A stretch of DNA of 64,000 nucleotides from Neptunomonas marina (GTDB lineage Bacteria > Pseudomonadota > Gammaproteobacteria > Pseudomonadales > Balneatricaceae): NCBI RefSeq assembly GCF_004005935.1, contig NZ_SACQ01000008.1, forward strand, positions 84,068-148,067, written 5' to 3'. The position numbers and the translations under genes were made by a program. Below are positions 52,034-62,100 of the stretch, piece after piece (within the stretch, counting starts at the first letter, position 1; each line of letters starts with the position of its first letter). The notes beneath the pieces are model-generated. The model worked only from the letters and a program-made list of their open reading frames with translations, was not told the DNA's origin and searched no databases.

Positions 52034-53467
52034 TTAAGCACTCCTTCTAGGAGAGACATGAGCTTCGAAGAAACTCGGATTCTCTAGCATGATGCGTGTG
52101 TACGCCTCTACCCCATAATCAACCCAGTCACGTAGTAGGTCGCAGTAGTGGTAGGAAGGTACGGTTGCATCACCATATTTTGCGTAGCTTTCGTGATAGC
52201 AGCCACCCGAGCAGATATTGCGGATACGGCACGTTTCACAGCCGGTATCCGTGCGATCAAGACGCGTCTCCACAAAAGTCGCGAGGCTGGCTTTATCAAG
52301 CCCTTCGCTGACATCACCAAACAGCGGCTGGTCTGAACCTGTGAAGCGATGGCAAAGATTGATTCCCCCCTTTGTATCCACGGCTAAAAGCCCAACACCC
52401 GCCCCACAAGGCAGTTGTTTTTTATTGCCCTCATGGATATCGGTCATCAGCATATGCATGTTGCCAAAGCCCATATTGCGGCCCTCAAGCGCAGCTTTCA
52501 GGTACTTTTTACCTAAGCGCTTCATACCTGCAAACACCTCTGCCATCTCATCGGCAGTCAGGTTAAAGGAGGTAATATCGCCAGAGGTCACTGGCCCAAA
52601 ACCCACTTCAGCAAAGCCAAGATCGTTATAGAGGTGATCAAAGATCGCTTCCACATCGGTAATCCCACGCGTCAGTGTGACGCGGCACCCCACAGGACGA
52701 GATTTATAGCGCGATAGCAGCATCGCTACCTTCTGCTTCACCACGTCATATGTGCCCTGACCACCCACCGTGATACGGTTTTTATCGTGCATCGCTTTTG
52801 GCCCATCCATCGAGATGGTCAAGCCAAAGCGGTGCGCATCAAACCAATCCACGAGCTCTTCATTGAGCATGGTGGCGTTTGTGGTCATTGTGAAGCTCAC
52901 CTCTGACTCAAGCGCAGCGAAGCGCTCTTCACAGTAGGCAACCACATCACGGATCAGCGGCATATTGGTCAATGGCTCTCCGCCAAAGAAAACCACATTG
53001 TACTGGCGCTGATTGGGCGACTCCTTGAGCATCATCTCAATCGATTGCACAGCCGTTTCAAAGCCCATCTTGTCGCCCTTGGACGGGGTCGTCAGATCCT
53101 CTTTGTAACAATAGGTGCAGCTCAAGTTACAGCCGGTATTGGTGTTGAGCACAATGGTTGTCAGTGGAAATGACTCCACCGCTTGAGGCTCCATATTGAT
53201 TTGTGCGGCACTGCCCGCATCTGCGATGATCTTGAGACTCTTAAGCTCAGCTAGCGTCTCCGTCACATCATCAACCTGGAAGCGCCCGCCAAAGCGCGCT
53301 TTGATGTGTGCTGCTGATACTTCCGCCTCTTCCGAAAACAGTTGTATCAACTCATCCGACAACGCATCCAACTCGAAAAGGCTGCTTGTCGGTACATGGA
53401 ACATCATGCGGCGCTCGTCCACATCCACCAAATGCATGTTGGGTTTTACGAGTGTTAACGATCCCAT
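52034..53467 (-). CDS. qhpD: Radical SAM/SPASM thioether maturase QhpD, copy 2
   Basis: A 477-residue enzyme, the same length as copy 1. It has the cluster motif GCNLSCTYC in the same position, [35 protein letters not shown] and the SPASM segment [22 protein letters not shown]. The radical SAM and SPASM parts are much more alike between the two copies than the N-terminal recognition domain, which matches the greater difference of the gamma leaders. AGAGGA is seven bases before the ATG. Confidence 0.95.
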   Translation of the reverse strand: MGSLTLVKPNMHLVDVDERRMMFHVPTSSLFELDALSDELIQLFSEEAEVSAAHIKARFGGRFQVDDVTETLAELKSLKIIADAGSAAQINMEPQAVESFPLTTIVLNTNTGCNLSCTYCYKEDLTTPSKGDKMGFETAVQSIEMMLKESPNQRQYNVVFFGGEPLTNMPLIRDVVAYCEERFAALESEVSFTMTTNATMLNEELVDWFDAHRFGLTISMDGPKAMHDKNRITVGGQGTYDVVKQKVAMLLSRYKSRPVGCRVTLTRGITDVEAIFDHLYNDLGFAEVGFGPVTSGDITSFNLTADEMAEVFAGMKRLGKKYLKAALEGRNMGFGNMHMLMTDIHEGNKKQLPCGAGVGLLAVDTKGGINLCHRFTGSDQPLFGDVSEGLDKASLATFVETRLDRTDTGCETCRIRNICSGGCYHESYAKYGDATVPSYHYCDLLRDWVDYGVEAYTRIMLENPSFFEAHVSPRRSA

Positions 53468-53518
53468 TTGGTCGTCCTCTTATTATTCTACTTCGCCGGT
53501 GCTATCACACACCTATGG

Positions 53519-55117
53519 CTACTGAACAGCTCGCTTGATATACACAGGCACTGTGACCAGTAGGTGCGCATCACCCGAAACTTGTTCATCGCCTTCACCC
53601 ATGGATGCAACCACTTTCAGGTTACCCAAGTTGTTAGTCGAGAACTTACGCTCTGGGTTAAGACCTGCGTCACCCGGTGTAAAGATACCCTGCTGGTCGA
53701 TTGAACCGGCGTACTTCGTATCTTTATCGTGTTCAGCTGTTTCGTTAAATGGCGCAACAGACCAGTTCGCTGGCATATAGCCAAGATTGAGGTCATCGGC
53801 TGTACCCGCTTTGCCATCTGGACCAGCGCTAAAGGCTTGCGCACGGTAAGTGGATTGCACTTTCGGTACCAGGCCGCCATTACCACCGACCCGAGCGATC
53901 GACTCAGCCGGAACCACCGCCACACGCGCAACCTGATCATAAACAGCCAGCGCTTGCTGATCACGGGATTGGCCAACGCGAACATCACGCGCACCGACAG
54001 TGGCGTTCTTCTGGGCACGCGCTAGCACAACGATGCGGTCGTTATCGCGTGTCAGTACTTTTTCAACGCTAACACCACGGCCTAACGAGACGTTACCCTT
54101 CAGCTCGCTACCCATGATAGTGATCTCTTGTACAGCACCTTGCTTGATTGCAGCGGGTGATACACCTGCGATAGCGGTGCCAACATGTGCGTTGATCTCG
54201 CCACCCATCTCATCACGTCCCACTTGATACATACGGCCCGTTAGCTGTTGGCCATCTTCAGATGCCGCCATCACTTGGCGCATCTTGGTACCGTTCACGT
54301 TCAATTGCGCACGCCACTCGTAGCCTGCGTATAGTTTGGCTTTACCGCTACCTTTGAGTGCAGTGCCATCAACAAAGTGGCCATCGAGGGTCAGCTCAAA
54401 GCGGTTGTTAGAGGTTGGCGTAATCGTCAGTGTGGCACTGTAGTCGCCCTGCTCAGGTAAGAAGCCTGCAACACTCCAGCGGCCCGCAAGCTCCGGTTTA
54501 GGCGCGGCTTGCCACTTTTTCCACGCAGCATCGTGGAAGTTAAAGTCTTTTGCCAACTTGGGTGCCGTATCGTTTAACGCGATATCGTACCAAGAGCGGT
54601 CACGCGCTAAGGCGTGCAGTTCAGTGGTTGGGTTGATCGCCATGTGGGTGTTGACATGCAACTTCCACTCCGCTTCTGTTCGGCGTTGCAGGCCAAAGCG
54701 CGCGCTGGAGTGGCAACGCGCACACATCTCAACGTAAGCGGGATCTATGTCCTGCTCAACAACGTTGGGCTGCTGCTCTAATACATAACGATATGGCGCG
54801 GTTTCAGATGGCGCCAAGCCTTGCGTATCAGCGAGGTATTGAATGACAGCTTGTTTCTCTTGCGGCGAGATAACGAGTCCATTCAAACGCTGCATGCGGT
54901 TGATGGTCATGTGCCACCCTTCCGGGGTTTTACGCTGCTGGCTGATGCGTGAATAGGGAGCCTCTGGATCGCCAGTGCGGGTATGGCAGATCAGGCATTT
55001 CTCTTGCAGTACGCTCGCACCATCCATCGCAGACACGGTTGTTGGCGCAGCAATCGCCCCCAACAAAGCCAGTGCACTTCCGCCCAGTAGGGCTCGCTTG
55101 GATTTATTATTATTCAA
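53519..55117 (-). CDS. qhpA: Quinohemoprotein amine dehydrogenase alpha subunit (diheme), copy 2
   Basis: About 532 residues with signal peptide (ALLGGSALALLGAIAAPTTVSA), heme c motifs CLICH and CARCH, and the same domain order as copy 1 (ELAGRWSVAGFLPEQGDYSATLTI; VARVGGNGGLVPK; GPDGKAGTADD). The reading frame has no ATG in a useful place. TTG at 55117, nine bases after AGGAG and in the same TGGCCTTGA setting as in copy 1, is the best start; TTG at 55123 is too close to the ribosome site. Confidence 0.93.
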   Translation of the reverse strand: MNNNKSKRALLGGSALALLGAIAAPTTVSAMDGASVLQEKCLICHTRTGDPEAPYSRISQQRKTPEGWHMTINRMQRLNGLVISPQEKQAVIQYLADTQGLAPSETAPYRYVLEQQPNVVEQDIDPAYVEMCARCHSSARFGLQRRTEAEWKLHVNTHMAINPTTELHALARDRSWYDIALNDTAPKLAKDFNFHDAAWKKWQAAPKPELAGRWSVAGFLPEQGDYSATLTITPTSNNRFELTLDGHFVDGTALKGSGKAKLYAGYEWRAQLNVNGTKMRQVMAASEDGQQLTGRMYQVGRDEMGGEINAHVGTAIAGVSPAAIKQGAVQEITIMGSELKGNVSLGRGVSVEKVLTRDNDRIVVLARAQKNATVGARDVRVGQSRDQQALAVYDQVARVAVVPAESIARVGGNGGLVPKVQSTYRAQAFSAGPDGKAGTADDLNLGYMPANWSVAPFNETAEHDKDTKYAGSIDQQGIFTPGDAGLNPERKFSTNNLGNLKVVASMGEGDEQVSGDAHLLVTVPVYIKRAVQ

Positions 55118-55123
55118 GGCCAA

Positions 55124-55452
55124 TTACTCCTGTAAGAATTATTGTCGCAGCATCACTTTCACAAAAGCGATGCAGGCCCATCGAGTTAAGGAACGTGTCG
55201 GTTTATACACAATGGCCAACTTACCGGCGCGGTGTAAATAAACTTGCCTTGTTTTGTGTTAAGTTGTGCAGGTATGTAACAAAATGTAACAATACAGCAC
55301 CTTTATATTTACAACCCTTTGTTTTCAATAACTTTTATCATATTAACAACTTAACTTTCTTTCGTTTTTCGGCCACTTCTCTCACCTTTGTGGGGTTGCT
55401 ACACTCGAACAACACGCCCAAGAGCTGGCCTAGATAGCGACACAACACGACA
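55124..55452. other. Divergent control region of QHNDH operon 2 and the two-component genes
   Basis: No gene is supported in these 329 bases. Two ATGTAAC repeats ten bases apart lie at 55274-55290, and a TATATT at 55304-55309 could be a -10 for the regulator gene. I found no GG-N10-GC pair for sigma54 on the minus strand, unlike operon 1. Confidence 0.5.
55274..55293. promoter_or_regulatory. Tandem ATGTAACAA repeats before QHNDH operon 2
   Basis: ATGTAACAAA is followed at once by ATGTAACAAT: a ten-base direct repeat, the layout of OmpR-family sites. The half-site also forms the right part of the TTACGAAATGTAACAA elements at 26463 and 33252. Confidence 0.55.
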
Positions 55453-56169
55453 ATGACACACGCTAACCCACACCATATTTTGATCGTCGAGGATGATTTT
55501 GCTTCTCGCGCCCTGCTGGTCAGTTATTTTGAGAACGCGGGCTATCGCGTTTCTGAAATCGATCACGGGGACGATCTGCTACAGCGCATCCAAACAGAGC
55601 ATATCGATCTGGTGCTGCTGGATATTAACCTACCCGGTAAAGACGGCCTCACACTAACACGCGAGCTACGCGTACAATCCAAGGTGGGTATCATCTTAGT
55701 CACCAGTAAAGGCGATGAGATCGACCGCATCGTGGGCCTTGAGCTCGGCGCCGACGACTACGTGACAAAGCCCTTTAATCCACGCGAATTGCTGGTACGC
55801 GCGAAGAACCTTATTTGGCGCGTGACCGACCAAGCCACGCAACCGGCAGAAACCGATAGTTTGATCCGCTTCGAGGGCTGGTCGCTCGACAGCAGCCGCC
55901 GGTTACTCAGTAGCCCAGATAACAGCACCGAACGCCTTCCAGAAGGAGAGTTCAAGCTGCTGCATACGCTGATCACTAAGCCCGGCCAAGTCCTCAGCAG
56001 AGACCAGCTAATGGATGCGATCCACGACCGCGCTTGGACACCGAATGACCGCTCAGTGGACGTAATGATAGGCCGTTTGCGCCGCAAACTCGGTGACAAC
56101 CCAGCCGATCCACACTTTATCCTCACCGCTCATGGTGCCGGATATATGTTTGCTGGCACCTTAGACTAG
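55453..56169 (+). CDS. OmpR-family response regulator next to QHNDH operon 2
   Basis: A 238-residue regulator with a receiver domain (ILIVEDDFASRALL, phospho-Asp in LLDINLPGKDG, switch Lys in TKPFNP) and a winged-helix DNA-binding domain (LPEGEFKLLHTLITKPGQVLSRDQLMDAIHDRAWTPNDRSVDVMIGRLRRKLGDN). It resembles TorR-type regulators. It is divergent from QHNDH operon 2 and eight bases before a giant hybrid kinase, its evident partner. The tandem ATGTAACAA repeat upstream is the first candidate for its target. Confidence 0.9.
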   Translation: MTHANPHHILIVEDDFASRALLVSYFENAGYRVSEIDHGDDLLQRIQTEHIDLVLLDINLPGKDGLTLTRELRVQSKVGIILVTSKGDEIDRIVGLELGADDYVTKPFNPRELLVRAKNLIWRVTDQATQPAETDSLIRFEGWSLDSSRRLLSSPDNSTERLPEGEFKLLHTLITKPGQVLSRDQLMDAIHDRAWTPNDRSVDVMIGRLRRKLGDNPADPHFILTAHGAGYMFAGTLD

Positions 56170-56177
56170 GCCACCTT

Positions 56178-59100
56178 ATGCTGCATCACCTTCCGGGATA
56201 CCAGATTCAGACGATACTACACCGCGGTAAAAACAGCACCGTCAGCCGCGCGCTGCAAGAGAGCGATCATCAGCCGGTAATCATCAAGCAGGCAAACGGC
56301 ACCGCCAGTGCTGCCGAATGTGCGCAGTTTGAGCATGAATACGCGCTGCTGTCCGATATTGAGGTCGCAGGCGTGATCAAGCCGCTGCGCTGGGTGGCAC
56401 ATAAAACCGCCCCCGCGATCGTCTTTCCCGATGTGGGGGGGATCTCCCTGCGGCAAATGATGCAGCGCAACCACTACCGCTGGGATCAAGTACTGCCCGT
56501 GGCCATTCAGCTGGCGAATCTGGTGGGCCTGCTGCATTCGGCACGCGTCATACACAAAAAGATTTCGCCCGATAACGTCTTGTGGATTCCGGAAAGCCGC
56601 GATATTTGCCTGATCGACTTTGCCATGGCCACGCGCGTAACTCGTGAACAAGCCAGCTGGAACGCCCAACAATTACAGCCCGATATTCTGCACTACCTAG
56701 CGCCCGAACAAACGGGCCGGATCAACCGCCATATCGACTACCGCAGTGATTTTTATAGCCTTGGCGCCACACTGTACGAGCTGTTTACCTCGCGTACACC
56801 GTTTCACGGCAAAGAGCCGGCACAGCTGATCCACAGCCACATCGCACAGCATCCGCCTGCGCCGCACCAGCTTAACCCCGATCTGCCCGAGATGCTCAGC
56901 CGCATCGTCCTTAAGCTGCTGGCAAAAGACGCATCGCAGCGCTATCAATCCAGCTTTGGCCTGCTGCAAGATTTAAAACGCTGTGAAGATCAATGGCGCG
57001 AACATCACAACATCACCAACTTTACCCTTGCTCAGCAAGATGTCTCTGAGCACTTCGCGGTACCACAGCGCCTGTATGGCCGCGCGGCGACGATTCAGCG
57101 GTTACGTGACTGCTTCGATCGCGCCACCCGCAAGCCACTAGAGATCGTCACCATCACCGGTTATGCAGGGGTGGGAAAGTCCAGCTTAGTTCACGAACTG
57201 CGCCACTATATCCATCAACAAAACGGGCGCTTTATCAGCGGAAAGTTTGACCAATACCGTCGCACCCGCCCCTATCTAGGGCTTTTCTTGGCGCTGCAAG
57301 GGCTGATCCGGCAGTTGCTCACCGAAAATGAGCAGGAGATCGCAGGCTATCGCGAGGCTTTAACAGCAGCACTAGGACATAACGCTCAAGCCCTGATCCG
57401 CTTAGTGCCTGAGCTGGAGTTAATCATCGGCCCACAGCAAGATGCTCCGCGCTTATCAGTGATGGAGGAGCAAAACCGCTTCTCACGCTTGGTTATTGCC
57501 CTGCTGCAGGTCTTCGCCACCTCACAACGCCCCTTAATGCTGTTCCTCGATGATTTGCACTGGGCAGATCTGGCATCGTTTCACCTGCTGGAATCGCTCG
57601 CCAACAGTGAGGATCTCACCAACCTTGTGATTATCGGCAGTTACCGCGACCATGAAGTCAGCCCCGCACATCCGCTACGCCGTACCCTAGAGAAATTGCA
57701 TAGCAGTCCGGCGCACCTTGATGAGATCGTACTCGAGCCACTCAACCACAATCAGATCGTACGCTTAATCGCCGATACGCTGCGCCGCGAAACACACCAC
57801 TGCCAAGTGCTCGCGCAGCTTTGCTTGAGCAAAACCCAGGGCAATCCCTTTTTCCTTACCCAGTTTCTTTACTCTTTGCATGATGAGGGGTTAATCACTT
57901 TTAAAGAGAACCGCTGGCACTGGGATGAAGCGCGTATCCGTTCACGCGAAATGACCGATAATGTTATCGATCTTATGGTGAACAAAATTCAGAAGCTGCC
58001 CACCAGTTCCTGTGAGGCTCTGCGTCTTGCCGCCTGCATCGGCAGTCCATTTGACCTGCAAACGCTATCCACGATCTTGTCGCAATCACAGCAACAGACA
58101 CAAGCTGATTTAAGTGCCGGAGTCAGTGAAGGCCTGCTACTTCAGGTGGACAGTAACTACTCGTCACACTCTGGCCTGACCTTCAATAAAAAGCGCTACC
58201 GCTTTGTCCATGATCGTATCCAACAGGCCGCTTACTCGCTGATTCCCGCCGCTCAGCAACCCGATCTCCACCTAAAAATTGGCCGGATTCTACAGCAGCA
58301 ACTGCCCACCGAAACCGACAGTAGCGCGGTTTTCGAGATCACCAACCATCTCAATCAGGCGTTAGCACTGATCGATACGCCCGATGCGAAACTAGAGCTT
58401 GCTAAATTGAACGCTCAAGCCGGCGCACAAGCGTTGGGGTCGGCAGCTTTCGATGCGGCACTCAGTTACCTGCAAGAGGGAGTAGCGCTGCTGCCACACG
58501 ATGCGTGGCAGGCACACTATCCGCTGGCCCTAGCACTGCATACCCATGGCGCGGAGGTTGCGTATATTCGCGGTGAGTTCGATACCATGCAGCGCTTTAT
58601 CGATACCGTTATTGCCCATGCGCGTGAGCGCTTAGACCGGGTACGTGTTGATGAGATCCATATGCAGGCGTTGATTGCCCGCAACCAGTTTGATGCAGCA
58701 CTGGATATCGCGCTTGAGACACTCAAGCTCCTCAAGGTCGATCTGCCCCGCCATCCAAGCCGCTGGCAAACCAAGCTGGGGATGTGGCGGACTCAGTGGT
58801 TACTGCGCCGCCAGCAGCAACACCAGCTATTAAGCGCTCCCGCGATTGAAGATCCGCACCAGCGCGCCACGCTGTCGATTTTGGCGAGTATGTTTGGAGT
58901 GGTGAAGTTCTCAAGTTCAAACCTGCGCCCAATCGTCATGGCGAAACAGGTGGAACTGACGCTCTCTCACGGCATTACACCCCATGCGGCCATGGCGTTG
59001 GCTGGCTACGGAGGGATTCTGTGTGGCCAAGAGCAAAAAATTGTCGATGGCTACGCCCTGGGCAACATTGCTATGGAGCTTGATCAGCGGCCCGAAAACA

Positions 59101-62100
59101 GCAGCACCAACCGCTTGATCCGCCACAAAACACTTTACCTGTTCAACACCTACGTGCGGCATTGGAAAGAGCCTCTAGCAAACACGCTGGACTCGCTTTT
59201 AGAGGGGCACCAGTTAGCGTTGGATGGCGGCGATATCGAGTGGGGAAGTTACTGTCTCGCGGCCTATATCCAGTACGCTTTTAACCTAACGGCAGACTTT
59301 GCTAGCCGCCAGCCGCTGTTAGAGCAATACACCGAGCTTTTAGCCGGTTACGGCCAAAAGCAATCGCTACAGTACTCGCTGCTCGCGCTGCAAGCGATCG
59401 ATAACCTGCTAGGCAATAGCGAAGATCCAACGTATCTGTGTGGCCGCTTCTTTGACCAACAGATGCTAACCGAAAACCACCGCGAAGATCACCGCACGGC
59501 CATCAGTATCTATCACTACTACAGCACCTTATTATGCTATCTATTCGATGCCGACGAAAAAGCGTTGCAACATAGCCAAGCAGGCCAACGCTATCTCGCT
59601 CATATCAATGCTACCTACACCAGCCCGTGTTTTGTCTTTATCTCCACACTGGCTGAAATCAGACAGCTGCCCAAACTCAGCATTTTGCACCACCCCCATA
59701 AGTTCAGGCGTATCCAAGACAACTTGCGCCAACTGAGGCTATGGGCAGAGCACTGCCCCGAGAACTATCAGCACCTGTTGAGCTTGACCCAAGCTGAGCT
59801 GCATCGCAGTAAGCAGGAGTTTAGTCTCGCGATGGATTTTTATGACGCCGCCATTAACCAAAGCCGTAGCCAAGGATTCCACCTGATCAGCGCTCTGGCC
59901 AATGAGTTGGCGGGCCGCTGCTATCTTGAGTGGGACAAAACCCAGATCGCTCGCACCTACCTGAGTGAAGCGTGGAGTGCCTATGAAGCATTAAAGTTGA
60001 GCGCTAAACTGCGCCAACTCAGCGCGCGTTACCCTGATATTTTCGCCCATCGCACCATGCAAACGACGGCCCTTGAGCCTGAGGTCGTCGATATCCAAGA
60101 TGGATTATCGAATCAGCACCTCGATACCAATGCGATCATCCGCGCATCACACGCCATCTCTGATGAGATTAAGCTCGAAAAGCTACTCGGACGCTTGATG
60201 GCGCTAGCACTTGAGAACGCTGGCGCGCAACGTGCGATTCTCGTATTAAACCAAACGGAGGGGCTCTTTGTTGAAGCTGAGGCCCAGCTCGATAGTCCAC
60301 CAACCTTCTTTACGGCACAGGCATTAAACGATACTCACTTGGTGCCGATTAGCGTGGTGCACTACGTCGCACGCACTAAAGACGATGTGGTACTGAGTAA
60401 CGCACATCGCCATGAGATGTTTATGCAAGACACCTACATCCAGCGGCGCAAACCTCGCTCGCTGCTGTGTATGCCGATTCTTTATCATGGCGAACTCACC
60501 GCTATTCTCTATCTGGAGAACAACGAAAGCCGCGATGTCTTTGACCGTACACGCATGGAAACCCTGCAGATATTGTCGGCACAAGCAGCGATCTCCATCG
60601 AAAACGCGAAACTTTACTCAAGTTTGGCACGTTCCGAGCAGGAGTATCGCTCGCTGTTTGAGCACGCCGTCGAAGCGATCTTTAGAACCGACGCATTCGG
60701 CAAACTACTATCCGCCAACCCCGCGCTAGCCAGACTATTGGGTTACAGTTCTCCTGCTGAGTGCTTAGCGGGTATTGATGATATCGAGCGTCAGTGCTTT
60801 ACCCACAGCCGTGACTACCAGCGCCTGCAAGACCGTCTCAACACCCATGCTGAGGTGATCGGATTTGAAACACAATGGCAACGCCGTGATGGCTCACGGG
60901 TGGACGTTTCAATCTCTGTCCGCCAGCGTAGTGAGGCCCACGGGCAGCCCAACTACTATGAAGGTTCAGTGACAGATATCACCGAACGGGTTGAACGGGA
61001 AAAAGCGCTGACACAGCAACGTCGAGCAGAACTTGAGCTAGAGAAAGCGGAGGCCGCAAGCCAAGCAAAATCAGAGTTTCTGGCCTCGATGAGCCATGAA
61101 ATTCGTACCCCGATGAATGGTATTCTGGGTATGGCGCAACTACTGGAGAAGAGCCCTCTTTCTGCCGAGCAGCAGCAACAAGTCGCGGCGATTTATCAAT
61201 CGGGCCAATCTCTGCTGTCGATACTCAATGATGTACTTGATTTTACCAAGGTGGAAGCTGGCCAGTTTCAACCCGAAGCCTCCCGTTTTTCGATTCAAAA
61301 AGTACTCGATGAAACCACCCTGATTGTTGATTCACTGTGCCAATCTAAGGGGCTGGCATTTAAGTTTGATGTGCCCACTGCGGTTCCTGCAAACGTTATA
61401 GGTGATCGTCGTGCGCTTGGGCAGGTTTTGATGAATCTATGCTCAAACGCCATCAAGTTTACTGAAGAGGGTACTATCACCTTAGCGGTCAGCTGCACAC
61501 GACAAGCATCTGAAATGGTGCTCAGTTGCCGCGTCCGAGATACCGGTATTGGTATCCCTACTGAAGCCCACAGCCGAATTTTTCAGCATTTCACACAAGC
61601 AGACTCATCAATCACACGCCGCTATGGCGGAACCGGTTTAGGGCTAGCCATCGCCAAGCAGATGGTAGAAACCCAACATGGTAAAATAGGTTTTACCAGC
61701 AGCGAGGGCCAAGGGAGTGAGTTTTGGTTTGAACTTCCCTACCAGTGTACCGACGAGCACTGCAGCCAAGATCAAACGCCCGATTCGGCGTTAGCATCAA
61801 CCGCACCGCTGCGAGTACTACTTGTTGAGGACACCCCCATCAACCAACAGGTAGCGAGTGGTTTGCTCGAAAGCGAAGGCCACCACGTTGATATTGCAGC
61901 CGATGGCTACACAGCGCTGCGCCTGCACGATGAAAACCGTTACGATATTGTGCTGATGGATATCCATTTGCCCGATATGGATGGCATGGAAACCACCCGT
62001 AAGATGCGCACTCACCCTGATACATCCAAGGCGAATGTGCGCATCATCGCTCTGACTGCCAGCATCTCCGAAGCGCAGGTCAATAATTACCATGCAGCAG

